Below, in pieces: positions 20,292-27,913 of a stretch of 64,000 nt of DNA. Within the stretch, counting starts at the first letter, position 1. Each line of letters starts with the position of its first letter. The stretch covers positions 62,001 through 126,000 of the forward strand of contig NZ_FNKP01000002.1 of the NCBI RefSeq assembly GCF_900099835.1, written 5' to 3'. The notes under the pieces are model-generated. The model ran no database searches and was not told the DNA's origin. It saw only the letters and a program-made list of their open reading frames with translations. A program made the translations under genes and the position numbers. This DNA comes from Paraburkholderia fungorum (GTDB taxonomy: Bacteria > Pseudomonadota > Gammaproteobacteria > Burkholderiales > Burkholderiaceae).

Positions 20292-20725
20292 GCCCAGCCG
20301 CCTCGCATCGCGTCGAGATACTGGCGCACGGCCACGAGATCGCTGATATTGCCCGCCAGCATACGGTCGAGCGCGCGACGGCCGCCGAACGGCGGCGCGC
20401 TGTTCGGGCGCTTGACCCAGGTGTCGGCGGCATTGGGTTGCGGCAGCAGGATTTGCAGCGCCTTGTAGATGCCGAGCAGCAGCGACAGCCGCTCCAGCGT
20501 GTCGCGCCCCAGCCGGGCGGTCTCGGGCGACGACTTCCATTTGAAGTAAGTGGAGCGGCCCGGCGAGCCGAGCAGCACGATCTGCTCCTCCGCGTTCAGA
20601 TCCCAGTCGCGCGCAATGTTGAAGAAAGCGCGCAAACCTGCTGCGGACATTTCAGTCAGCGTAGGTTCCGAAGCGGGCCGTCGAATCGGCTCTTCAGGCG
20701 TGGAAAGGCGGGCAGCGTGAGCCAT
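20288..20725 (-). CDS. Xre/MbcA/ParS-type antitoxin
   Basis: 145-aa partner of the RES toxin. The N-terminal half (residues ~25-95) is the Xre-like DNA-binding part. The C-terminal PFGGRRALDRMLAGN followed by ISDLVAVRQYLDAMRGG is the DUF2384 toxin-binding domain, whose end normally plugs the toxin active site. It precedes and overlaps the toxin gene by 4 bp. The AT-rich spacer 20726-20838 upstream contains TTGCAT and TAACAT spaced by 16 bp on the minus strand, a possible autoregulated promoter. Confidence 0.88.
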   Translation of the reverse strand: MAHAARLSTPEEPIRRPASEPTLTEMSAAGLRAFFNIARDWDLNAEEQIVLLGSPGRSTYFKWKSSPETARLGRDTLERLSLLLGIYKALQILLPQPNAADTWVKRPNSAPPFGGRRALDRMLAGNISDLVAVRQYLDAMRGGWA

Positions 20726-20838
20726 GAATAGGTTGGTCCTAATTTGTACTTATTGAAGATGTTAGTCCATATATAGATTAATGCAAGAGAATATAATCCT
20801 GGCTCGTTAAGTAGTCGAAAGATCAGGAGAAGCAGGTG

Positions 20839-21438
20839 ATGTGGTTTCGAGCAGTAGCAGCGGCGCTGGCCGTTTGGGGTGTATCCGGCGCGGCAATGGC
20901 TGCGGGGTACACGGAAGTGTGGAATCCGCCGGAAGCCAGCGGGCATGCGGCGCCGAAGAGCGCGAAGAAGAAGCCGGCGGCGGTTAAGGCCAAAGCTGGC
21001 GCGAGTCGCAAGGGGGCCGGGCATGCGCCTCGGAAGGCGGCGCGCGGTGCATCGGTAAAGACGCACATCGGCGAGAAAACAGCGGCGCGCGGCAACCTGA
21101 AGACAGTCGCGGCCAAGGGGACGAAGGGCGGCGTCAAGCCGGCGGCCGTCAGTGCAGGCAAGGCCCGGCCGAAAACCGCCGTAGTCGCGCAAAGCAAAAA
21201 GCCACACGCGCAACTTGTTCACGCTAAAGCGGGGCAGGGCAAGGTCGTTCGCGCTGATCTGACGCATCCGGTTCGTCCGCATGCCGTTAGCGTGGCGGCG
21301 AAAAGCGCCGCTGCGAAACCGGTGGTGTCGCATTCGGCTTTGCCGGTTGCGTCCGCTAACTTCAACAGCGGTTCAGCGGATGCATCGACGAATCCGGCCA
21401 CCGCGAGCAGCGGTTCGTTGCCGCCGATCATTCATTGA
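20839..21438 (+). CDS. Exported Lys/Ala-rich hypothetical protein
   Basis: 199 aa from ATG (MWFRAVAAALAVWG), with a GTG codon immediately upstream as an alternative. AGGAG sits 9 bases before the ATG. Residues 1-21 look like a signal peptide ending GAAMA. The mature part opens GYTEVWNPPEASGHA and is then dominated by Lys, Ala, Gly and Val with histone-H1-like stretches such as KSAKKKPAAVKAKAG. It ends SGSLPPIIH. I recognise no domain. Export plus high positive charge suggests binding to nucleic acid, polyphosphate or an acidic envelope polymer, but that is speculation. It is divergent from the RES-Xre pair. Confidence 0.65.
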   Translation: MWFRAVAAALAVWGVSGAAMAAGYTEVWNPPEASGHAAPKSAKKKPAAVKAKAGASRKGAGHAPRKAARGASVKTHIGEKTAARGNLKTVAAKGTKGGVKPAAVSAGKARPKTAVVAQSKKPHAQLVHAKAGQGKVVRADLTHPVRPHAVSVAAKSAAAKPVVSHSALPVASANFNSGSADASTNPATASSGSLPPIIH

Positions 21439-21746
21439 TTGAGGTTCATGCGCGGGCGACGGGGTGACACCCGTGCGGCGCATGTAAAGCCGTCTGACCT
21501 GACATCTGCGATTCGAGCCCCGGCCATAAGGCGCTACAGTTAACGGCGCCTTCCTTGCAGCCGGGCGTTGCTTCAGATTCCGGCAGATTGACGTGGCCTG
21601 ATGGCGCGGACCGCCATCGCTTCGGGTTCACTTTGGCGGCATCACTGCGCGTCGAACACAAGCCGCGCCATTTCTCCATCCCGCTTTTTTTAAGGTTGAA
21701 TCTGGCCTGCTCGCCAGATCGGCCCGGCCTCCGCTCGGTCGCCCCG
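21439..21746. other. Intergenic region without recognised gene
   Basis: 308 bp between the ends of the Lys/Ala-rich protein gene (plus) and the LysR gene (minus). I see no coding region and no clear terminator. It contains GCGCATGTAAA at 21477-21487, which resembles the inner arm of the palindrome upstream of glgE. Confidence 0.5.
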
Positions 21747-22598
21747 TTACTGCGACGCCAGCCCATTCGCCACCAGCCTCAGCGTCTCCACCGACTGCCG
21801 GTCGCGCACCCGCGAATGCAGCGTCACGCGAGACTCCGGCAGCGTCGGCAAACCCAGCCGCGCGCCGACATCGACCAGCCCGCGCGGCGCCACCCGACGC
21901 GCCAGCGGCGACACCGCCAAACCCGCCGCCACCGCCGCGCCAACGGCAGCCACCCCGCCGCCGACGAACACCTCCTGCCACGCCACCCCGTTTTCGGTGA
22001 GCGTGCGCAGCGCGATATCGCGGACGTTGCACGGCGGGCTCAACAACGCCAGCGGCAACGGCTCGCCGACCCGCGGCAACCAGGCAGCCGCCGCCAGCCA
22101 GACGAGCGGCTCGCTGAACAACACTTGCGTATCGTCACGCGGCGGTTCGTCGACGCCATAACGGACGATCACCGCATCGAGCCGGCGCTCGTCGAATTGC
22201 GCGAGCAGCGTGGACGACGAACCCAGATGCAACTCCACCACCAGCCGCGGATCGTGCGCATTGAGCCTGCCGAGCAACTGCGGCAGATCCGGTCCCGCGA
22301 CGTGCTCGCTCAACCCCAGCGCGAGCCGCCGACGCTCCACCGACAGCGCCCCCAACGCGCGCTCATGCGCATTCAGCAGATCGCGCGCCGCGCCGAGAAA
22401 CGCGTTTCCATCGACGGAAAGCCGGACCACGCGCGGCGTGCGCTCCAGCAATTGCTTGCCCAGATGGGCTTCCAGCCGCTTCAGCTTCAGGCTCACGGCT
22501 GATTGCGTGGTGTCGAGCGCGTCGGCGGCGCGCGTGAAACTGCGCAGATCGGCGACCAGCACGAAGGCCCGAACTGCATCGAGATCGAGAACTTTCAT
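21747..22598 (-). CDS. LysR-family transcriptional regulator
   Basis: 283 aa. The N-terminal winged helix is classic: LDAVRAFVLVADLRSFTRAA, then DTTQSAVSLKLKRLE, then LGKQLLERTPR. The C-terminal periplasmic-binding-like effector domain runs from about residue 90. It is divergent from the tautomerase gene with 99 bp between the start codons, which suggests it regulates that gene and itself. A 7-bp inverted repeat overlapping its start codon is listed separately. The effector cannot be read from the sequence. Confidence 0.93.
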   Translation of the reverse strand: MKVLDLDAVRAFVLVADLRSFTRAADALDTTQSAVSLKLKRLEAHLGKQLLERTPRVVRLSVDGNAFLGAARDLLNAHERALGALSVERRRLALGLSEHVAGPDLPQLLGRLNAHDPRLVVELHLGSSSTLLAQFDERRLDAVIVRYGVDEPPRDDTQVLFSEPLVWLAAAAWLPRVGEPLPLALLSPPCNVRDIALRTLTENGVAWQEVFVGGGVAAVGAAVAAGLAVSPLARRVAPRGLVDVGARLGLPTLPESRVTLHSRVRDRQSVETLRLVANGLASQ

Positions 22599-22620
22599 TT
22601 CATTTGAATATGGATGAAAT
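22597..22620. promoter_or_regulatory. Inverted repeat, candidate LysR operator
   Basis: ATTTCAT (22597-22603) and ATGAAAT (22614-22620) are exact complements 10 bp apart, next to the start of the LysR gene in the divergent spacer. LysR sites are usually AT-rich dyads with a T-N11-A core. Position suits autorepression of the regulator and control of the tautomerase. Confidence 0.45.
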
Positions 22621-22697
22621 AGCCAATGATGTCTGTTTATTATGGCTGAGCGAGCCTAAGCTGTGTTCACCCACCCAGCAAACAAAGGAGTTTCATC

Positions 22698-23081
22698 ATG
22701 CCGCTTAGCCGAATTTCACTACGCGCAGGCAAGTCCGCCGAATACCGGAAGCAGTTGACCGAGGGCATCCAGCGCTCGCTGGTCGACATTTTCAACGTGC
22801 CGAAAGACGACGTCTTCATGCTGATCACCGAGCATGACGCCGCCAATCTGATCTATGACAGGCAGTATCTGAATATCGAGCGAAGCGACGATTTCGTCGC
22901 GATCCAGCTGACGGTGACGAATTCGCGCACGCTCGAGCAGAAGAAGGCGCTGTACAAGCGGATCGTCGACGAACTGGCGGAGTCGCCGGGCGTGCGGCGA
23001 GAGGATGTTTTCATCAGCCTCGTCGAGGTCGCGAAGGAGAACTGGTCGTTCGGCAATGGGATCGCGCAGTACGCGGTTTGA
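22698..23081 (+). CDS. Tautomerase family protein
   Basis: 127-aa protein of the 4-oxalocrotonate tautomerase superfamily. Met removal would expose Pro as residue 1 (MPLSRISLRAGKS), the catalytic base of the family. The body includes ITEHDAANLIYDRQYLNI and the C-terminal DVFISLVEVAKENWSFGNG, typical of the longer Tautomerase_2 branch. AAAGGAG lies 7-8 bases before the ATG. Its position divergent from a LysR gene suggests an inducible role in aromatic or keto-acid breakdown; the substrate is unknown. Confidence 0.88.
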   Translation: MPLSRISLRAGKSAEYRKQLTEGIQRSLVDIFNVPKDDVFMLITEHDAANLIYDRQYLNIERSDDFVAIQLTVTNSRTLEQKKALYKRIVDELAESPGVRREDVFISLVEVAKENWSFGNGIAQYAV

Positions 23082-23134
23082 GCGTGACGGCCCTATAGAA
23101 AAGCCAGTCGCTGGGCCGATCGATCGCCAATGCA

Positions 23135-23458
23135 ATGTCAATCGACCCAGCCGGCAATCAGGCGATCGCATCGCTCACTCCGTCGTCGGCCCGCAGCGCC
23201 GCGCGCTTAGTCGCCGAGGCCTGCGGCGAGCGTACGTACGCCACCATCATTCGCGGCCTCTTCAGTGATTGCCGCCCGCTGGATGATCGAACTGCTGCGA
23301 TGCTCGCGCACGAATTCGGTGGTGGTAGCCACAACATGGGACACGTGTGGGACATGCCGGAAAATGCAAAGCGCGGAGTGCCCGCAAGACGTTCTCCGCG
23401 CTCACGGCGTGCGGAGCTTGCGAAGCGTCGAGCAGAAGGTATTCCATCGATCCTCTAG
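23135..23458 (+). CDS. Possible small hypothetical protein
   Basis: Open frame of 107 codons between the tautomerase and modE. The product would start MSIDPAGNQAIASLTPSSAR and be rich in Arg and Ala at the C terminus. No ribosome-binding site, domain or homologue is recognised. Codon third positions are GC-rich, as in neighbouring genes, but that is also true of shadow frames in this DNA. Treat as doubtful. Confidence 0.25.
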   Translation: MSIDPAGNQAIASLTPSSARSAARLVAEACGERTYATIIRGLFSDCRPLDDRTAAMLAHEFGGGSHNMGHVWDMPENAKRGVPARRSPRSRRAELAKRRAEGIPSIL

Positions 23459-23459
23459 C

Positions 23460-23494
23460 GGTCGGCGGTCGGCGGTCAGCGGTCAGCGGTCGGC
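23460..23494. repeat. Five tandem 7-bp repeats
   Basis: Five head-to-tail units of GGTCGGC or GGTCAGC (G, G, A, A, G at the fifth position) lie about 110 bp upstream of the modE start. Seven-base units would change spacing but not a reading frame here. Confidence 0.8.
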
Positions 23495-23603
23495 GCAGAT
23501 TCCAACACGCATTCGCGTGAGACTGCGTCGTTATAATGATTCACCGTCCTTTACCCGACGCTCTTCTGCCCGTCCCCTCCAGCCTCGCTCCACGTTTCCA
23601 GCC

Positions 23604-24440
23604 ATGACATCCGACCGCATCGACCCTTCCCGCGAATCACTCGAACTCAGCGGCTCCGTCTGGTTTCAGTCCGGCGGACATACGCTCGGCGGCGCGTCGC
23701 GAATTGCGCTGCTGGCTGCGATAGGCGAGACCGGCTCGATCACGAGCGCGGCGAAAGCGGTCGGCATGAGCTACAAGGGCGCGTGGGATGCCGTCGATAC
23801 CATGAACAACCTCGCGGGCGAGCCGCTTGTCGTGCGTCTGACCGGCGGCAAAGGCGGTGGCGGCACCACGCTGACACCGCGCGCGATCAAGCTTATCGAC
23901 ACGTTTCGCGCGGTCGAGCGCGAGCATCGGCGTTTTCTCGAACGGGCGGGCGCGGCGATCGAGGGCTTCGAAACGGATTGGGATCTGATTGGCCGCATCG
24001 GCGTGAAGACGAGTGCGCGCAATCAGTTCTACGGCACGGTGTCGTCGATCACGCGCGGCACGGTCAACGACGAAGTCGTGCTCACACTCCCCGGCGGCCA
24101 TACGATCGTCTCCGTGCTCACGCACGAAAGCACCGAGACGTTGGGCCTCGCTGAAGGCGTGGCGGCGTTTGCGCTGATCAAGGCGTCGTGGGTCGTGCTG
24201 TTCGTCGACGGCGAAAACGGCGCACCGCTCAAGCTATCGGCGCGCAATCAGTTGCGCGGCACGGTGTTGAGCGTGAAGCGCGGCGCGGTGAATGCCGAGG
24301 TGTCATTGGGACTGGAAGGCGGCGCGGTCGTGACGGCGGTCGTCACCAACGAGAGCGCCGAAACGCTCGGTCTCGTGGAAGGCGGTAGCGCGGTTGCCGT
24401 GTTCAAGGCGTCGAGCGTGATACTCGGCGTGAAAGACTAG
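23604..24440 (+). CDS. modE: Molybdate-responsive regulator ModE
   Basis: 278 aa from ATG at 23604 (MTSDRIDPSRESLELSG). The N-terminal winged helix (IALLAAIGETGSITSAAKAV, then SYKGAWDAVDTMNN) binds DNA. Two Mop/TOBE molybdate-binding repeats follow, marked by SARNQFYGTV near residue 135 and SARNQLRGTV near 212. Molybdate-loaded ModE usually represses the transporter operon. It converges on modC with a 20-bp gap. A good ModE-type operator is present upstream of modA at 26687-26710. Confidence 0.94.
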   Translation: MTSDRIDPSRESLELSGSVWFQSGGHTLGGASRIALLAAIGETGSITSAAKAVGMSYKGAWDAVDTMNNLAGEPLVVRLTGGKGGGGTTLTPRAIKLIDTFRAVEREHRRFLERAGAAIEGFETDWDLIGRIGVKTSARNQFYGTVSSITRGTVNDEVVLTLPGGHTIVSVLTHESTETLGLAEGVAAFALIKASWVVLFVDGENGAPLKLSARNQLRGTVLSVKRGAVNAEVSLGLEGGAVVTAVVTNESAETLGLVEGGSAVAVFKASSVILGVKD

Positions 24441-24460
24441 GCGTCCCGTGAAGACGCGCT

Positions 24461-25162
24461 TTATGACCCACTGCGCGCATAACCCGTGAACGTCGGATTC
24501 TCGCGCACACAACCATCGCTGACCTGCACCACCTGATCGCCGAATGCGGCGACATCGTCGGGATCGTGCGTGATGAGCACCATCGGTATATCGAGCCGCG
24601 TTTGCAGATCCAGCAACTCGCGCCGCATCCGCTGACGCAACGCGCTATCGAGTGCGGAAAAGGGCTCGTCCAGCAACAGCAGGCGCGGTTGCGCAACCAG
24701 CGCCCGCGCCAACGCCACGCGCTGCTTCTGTCCACCCGAAAGCTGCGCCGGATGGTTGCCCGCTACGCTCCGCAATTCCAGCGCGTCGAGCCAGTAATCG
24801 ACCTGCGGATGCGCCCGCCGCGCACCCGGATTCAACCAGCCCTGCTGCAAACCAAAGCCAATGTTCTGCCGCACGTTCAGATGCGGAAATAGCGCGTAGT
24901 CCTGAAACAGAAACGCGATCTTGCGAGCTTGCGGTTTCAGATCGATGCCTCGCGCGCTGTCGAACAACGCATTGCCGTGCAGCGTGATCGCGCCTTCGTC
25001 GGGGCGCAGCAGGCCGGCAATCGCCTGCAAGGTCAGACTCTTGCCCGCGCCGGACGGCCCGAACAGCACGACGCGCTGCGAGCTCGCGCGGAACGACACG
25101 TCGAGCAGGAAATGCCGCTCGGCGCTCACGAAGGTCTTGCGGATATCGACGGCGAGCAGCAT
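24461..25162 (-). CDS. modC: Molybdate ABC transporter ATP-binding protein (short form)
   Basis: 233-aa ABC ATPase energising molybdate import with ModB and ModA. It has Walker A GPSGAGKS (residues ~35-42), signature LSGGQKQRVALARAL and Walker B LLLLDEPFSALD. Family members are often about 350 aa with a C-terminal molybdate-binding TOBE domain. Here the chain stops soon after the ATPase core, so that domain is absent. Regulation by bound molybdate in the transporter would then be lost or left to ModE. One base separates its start from the modB stop. Confidence 0.92.
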   Translation of the reverse strand: MLLAVDIRKTFVSAERHFLLDVSFRASSQRVVLFGPSGAGKSLTLQAIAGLLRPDEGAITLHGNALFDSARGIDLKPQARKIAFLFQDYALFPHLNVRQNIGFGLQQGWLNPGARRAHPQVDYWLDALELRSVAGNHPAQLSGGQKQRVALARALVAQPRLLLLDEPFSALDSALRQRMRRELLDLQTRLDIPMVLITHDPDDVAAFGDQVVQVSDGCVRENPTFTGYARSGS

Positions 25163-25163
25163 G

Positions 25164-25838
25164 TCAGCGCGAGGTCAGAAGCGTGTGCTGCGGCACCAGC
25201 CGGCCCGCGAGCAACAGGATCACGACGCACGTCACCGAGGTTACGAGCACGAGGAAATTGGCGGTGCTGTCGTCGCCGGCCTGCACGGCGGCGTAGACCG
25301 CGACGGAGAGCGTTTGCGTGCGTCCAGGCAGGTTGCCCGCGATCATCAGCGTCGCGCCGAATTCGCCGAGCGCGCGGGCAAAGGCCAGCAGACCGCCCGC
25401 GAGAATGCCGCGCGAAGCCAGCGGCAAGGTCACGCGAAAAAACACTGCAGTCTCGCTGACGCCGAGTGTGCGCGCGGCGCGTTCGAGTTGCGGATCGACG
25501 GCTTCGAATGCGGCGCGCGCCGACTTCAATACGAGCGGAAAAGCCACCACGGTCGATGCGATCACCGCGCCCTGCCAGGTGAATACCAGCTGGATATCGA
25601 ATCGGTCGAGCCATGCGCCGATCACGCCGCGCCGTCCGAGCAGCACGAGCAGGTAGTAGCCGAGCACGGTGGGCGGCATGACGAGCGGCAGCGTCAGCAG
25701 CGAATCGACCAGATCGCGCGCGCCGGAGCGCCAGCGCGACAAACCGAAACCCGCCGCGACGCCGAACACCAGGTTGAGCGCGGTGGCCCAGCCCGCTACT
25801 TTCAGCGACAGGAGCAGCGGAATCCAGGCGTGTTCCAT
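25164..25838 (-). CDS. modB: Molybdate ABC transporter permease
   Basis: 224-aa inner-membrane permease with about five to six hydrophobic helices. The ABC-permease EAA loop region is ERAARTLGVSETAVFFRVTL (about residues 140-160), which contacts ModC. The N-terminal SLKVAGWATALNLVFGVAAG and the LTLPLVMPPTVLGYYLLVL segment match ModB. It lies between modA (25-bp gap) and modC in a single minus-strand operon. Confidence 0.94.
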   Translation of the reverse strand: MEHAWIPLLLSLKVAGWATALNLVFGVAAGFGLSRWRSGARDLVDSLLTLPLVMPPTVLGYYLLVLLGRRGVIGAWLDRFDIQLVFTWQGAVIASTVVAFPLVLKSARAAFEAVDPQLERAARTLGVSETAVFFRVTLPLASRGILAGGLLAFARALGEFGATLMIAGNLPGRTQTLSVAVYAAVQAGDDSTANFLVLVTSVTCVVILLLAGRLVPQHTLLTSR

Positions 25839-25863
25839 GGGCGGCTTTTTATCGCGAGCGGAA

Positions 25864-26637
25864 TCAGTGCGCGGGCTTGAAGCCGTACTTCGCGAGCACC
25901 GCCTGGCCGGCCGGCGACAGTACGAAGTCCGTGAAGGCCTGGGCGTCGGCCGCGTGGCGGCTGCCTTCGACCTGCGCGATCGGATAGGTGATCGGCGTTT
26001 GCGTCGGCACGTTCAGCGCGACCTTGACCTTGTCGGGCATGATCGCGGCGTCGGTGCCGAACACGAAACCGGCGTCGACTTCGCCGCGCGCCACGTAGTC
26101 GAGGCTTTGTCTCACATTCGACGCCAGCACCGCTTTGGCCGACACCGCGTCCCACACGCCCGCCGCCTGCAACGCGCCCTGGGTATAGCGGCCGACCGGC
26201 ACCGAAGCCGGATCGCCGAACGCCACGCGTTTTACCGTCGCGGCGGTCAGATCGTTCAGCGCGGCGGGTGCGAAACGGCTGTCGGCTGGCACGATCAACA
26301 CCAGCGAGTTGGCCGCGAAGTCGCGGCGCGTGGCAGGCACGATCACTTTTTCGGCGGCGGCTTTGTCCATCGCTTTCTGATCCGCGGATGCAAACACGTC
26401 GGCGGGCGCGCCCTTGACGATTTGCTGCATCAACACGTCGGACGCGCCGAAGTTCAGCAGCACCTTGGTGCCCGGACGCTGCTGCTCGAAGGCGTCGCTG
26501 ACTGCCTTGAACGCGTTGGTCAGGCTCGCGGCGGCGGAGACCACCAGCTCGTCGGCGCGCGCCTGCACACTGACGACCACGGAGAGCATGCTGGCGATAA
26601 ACAGCGCATTTTTCAGAAGGCGGCGGGACAGGGTCAT
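25864..26637 (-). CDS. modA: Periplasmic molybdate-binding protein
   Basis: 257 aa. The N-terminal signal peptide (RRLLKNALFIASMLSVVVSV, then QARA) targets it to the periplasm. The mature chain opens DELVVSAAASLTNAFKAVSD, the ModA hallmark with Ser residues that coordinate the oxyanion. VLLNFGASDVLMQQI supplies the second conserved Ser. It is the first gene of modABC, with a ModE-type dyad 50 bp upstream. Confidence 0.94.
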   Translation of the reverse strand: MTLSRRLLKNALFIASMLSVVVSVQARADELVVSAAASLTNAFKAVSDAFEQQRPGTKVLLNFGASDVLMQQIVKGAPADVFASADQKAMDKAAAEKVIVPATRRDFAANSLVLIVPADSRFAPAALNDLTAATVKRVAFGDPASVPVGRYTQGALQAAGVWDAVSAKAVLASNVRQSLDYVARGEVDAGFVFGTDAAIMPDKVKVALNVPTQTPITYPIAQVEGSRHAADAQAFTDFVLSPAGQAVLAKYGFKPAH

Positions 26638-26686
26638 GATGGCCTGAAGTCCGGCGAGGAACCGGAACGATGGGTTAAACCGCTAT

Positions 26687-26710
26687 CGTAATATATGAAA
26701 GGATATAACG
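26687..26710. promoter_or_regulatory. Candidate ModE operator upstream of modA
   Basis: CGTAATAT (26687-26694) and ATATAACG (26703-26710) form an inverted repeat with one mismatch and an 8-bp spacer. ModE boxes in enterobacteria are CG-TATAT dyads of this kind. The distance of 50 bp to the modA start fits repression of modABC by molybdate-bound ModE encoded nearby. Confidence 0.65.
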
Positions 26711-26740
26711 GACACCATGACAATTATTCGGCCACGAGCA

Positions 26741-26812
26741 TGAAGCGGCCTGTGAAGCGGCTTGTGAAGTGGCCGGTGAAGCGACTTGTGACGCGACTTG
26801 TGAAACGGCGGG
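26741..26812. repeat. Six tandem 12-bp repeats
   Basis: Six diverged units of consensus TGAAGCGGCTTG run from 26741 to 26812 (for example TGAAGCGGCCTG, TGAAGTGGCCGG, TGACGCGACTTG). They fill the gap between the PAP2 stop codon and the ModE box. On the minus strand they would read as a Ser-Gln-Ala-rich 4-residue repeat, but no supported gene uses that frame. Confidence 0.8.
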
Positions 26813-26819
26813 GAAATGC

Positions 26820-27521
26820 TCAGGCGTCGGACGACGAATGCGGCGCGAGCGTATTGAGCGTTTGCGACAACGGCGCGATGGACGGACGCACATCGCGCAC
26901 CGCCTTCCACTTTGCGCGGATATACGGCCGGTCACGGCCGGACACTTTCAGCGCGATGTCGGTGACCCAGCGCTGGGTCGGCACATGCACGCCGTGCATC
27001 AATACCGCGAGGACCAGCATGCTGACGGTCACAGGCAGCACCGACAGACGCCCCGGCTCCGCATTCCACGCCATGCGCACGAACAGCAGCGCGGCGAGTG
27101 CGCCGACCAGACATCCGGTAACGGCTTCGGACGGCGAATGCGCGCTCAGCACGACGCGCGACAAACCGACCGCGATACCTGCCGCGAGCCCGGCCAGAAC
27201 ACCGATTAGCCGGATCGCGGGACGCGCCGGCAGAAGCAGCAGGAACAGGGACACGGGATAAACGGCGGTAGACAGCATGGCATGACCGCTGACGCCGGTG
27301 AAATCCAGCTCCTTCACGCCGACCCCCCAGCCGAGGAACGCCAGCTTGGTCACCGTTACCACGCCGATTGCCGCGCCGAGCAGCACCAGCCAGCCGGCGG
27401 CCATGCGCCACGAGTAGCCGACCGCCAGCCAGATCGCGATGGCGAACGCGAGCGGCAGCGTCATGCCGGCGCCGCCGAGGCTGGTGATGGCGTACCACAG
27501 ATGGACTGGTAAATCGGGCAT
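26820..27521 (-). CDS. PAP2-superfamily membrane phosphatase
   Basis: 233-aa membrane protein with six hydrophobic segments. PAP2 motifs are partly visible: GVSGHAMLSTAVYP (residues ~77-90, the SGH motif) and LSRVVLSAHSPSEAVTGCLVG (the SR-x5-H-x3-D-like motif, here ending in Glu). Likely substrates are lipid phosphates such as undecaprenyl pyrophosphate or phosphatidate. The C-terminal 45 residues (KVSGRDRPYIRAKWKAVRD and onward) look soluble. The modABC operon follows downstream on the same strand after a repeat array, 182 bp away. Confidence 0.85.
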   Translation of the reverse strand: MPDLPVHLWYAITSLGGAGMTLPLAFAIAIWLAVGYSWRMAAGWLVLLGAAIGVVTVTKLAFLGWGVGVKELDFTGVSGHAMLSTAVYPVSLFLLLLPARPAIRLIGVLAGLAAGIAVGLSRVVLSAHSPSEAVTGCLVGALAALLFVRMAWNAEPGRLSVLPVTVSMLVLAVLMHGVHVPTQRWVTDIALKVSGRDRPYIRAKWKAVRDVRPSIAPLSQTLNTLAPHSSSDA

Positions 27522-27913
27522 GGCAGGTTAGCGGCTCAGGCCGCGCGGAATCGGGTTGGCAAAATTCGCAAAAAAGTCGGGCTGATAAAGATTCAACGCG
27601 CGAGCGGTGCAAATCGCCGACGCGGGAAAAATCTGCGAAACACGTTGATTAAGCGTCAGTATAGACGGGTGTTGCAGCGCGGTCTTGCCATGCGCGGCGC
27701 ATTTTGGCCTTCGCTCGTGGGCTGCCGAACAGGTGACGCAGCGGTTTGACGCCAGGCTCGCGCCAAGGTTCGCCGATCAGAAATTTCGACGGCCAATGAG
27801 TGCGCCAGCCTCCAGCATGGCCCGAAGAATGATGTTATTGTGCATTGCACAAGATATGTCGTTCGGGGTTTTTATCGTGCGGCACCTGTCCCTTTTTGCG
27901 AGGTTTTCCGCCG
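27522..27913. promoter_or_regulatory. Divergent intergenic region with a palindrome
   Basis: 392 bp between the PAP2 gene (minus) and the esterase gene (plus). No gene is supported. The notable element is the palindrome TTGTGCA-T-TGCACAA at 27838-27852, listed separately. Confidence 0.5.
27838..27852. promoter_or_regulatory. Perfect palindrome upstream of esterase gene
   Basis: TTGTGCA (27838-27844), one central T, then TGCACAA (27846-27852): seven perfect base pairs of dyad. It sits 62 bp before the ATG of the PHB-depolymerase-like gene, a good place for an operator. The TGC/GCA content is reminiscent of sites used by PhaR-type PHB regulators, but that link is inference. Confidence 0.5.

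Noticed and set aside
23460..26812. Short tandem repeats considered as a CRISPR array
   Set aside because: Units are 7 and 12 bp without spacers, and there are no cas genes in the window.
26675..26935. Minus-strand frame reading the 12-bp repeats as a Ser-Gln-Ala repeat peptide
   Set aside because: Overlaps the 3' end of the PAP2 gene in another frame and the ModE box, and has no start signal. The repeat is better treated as non-coding.
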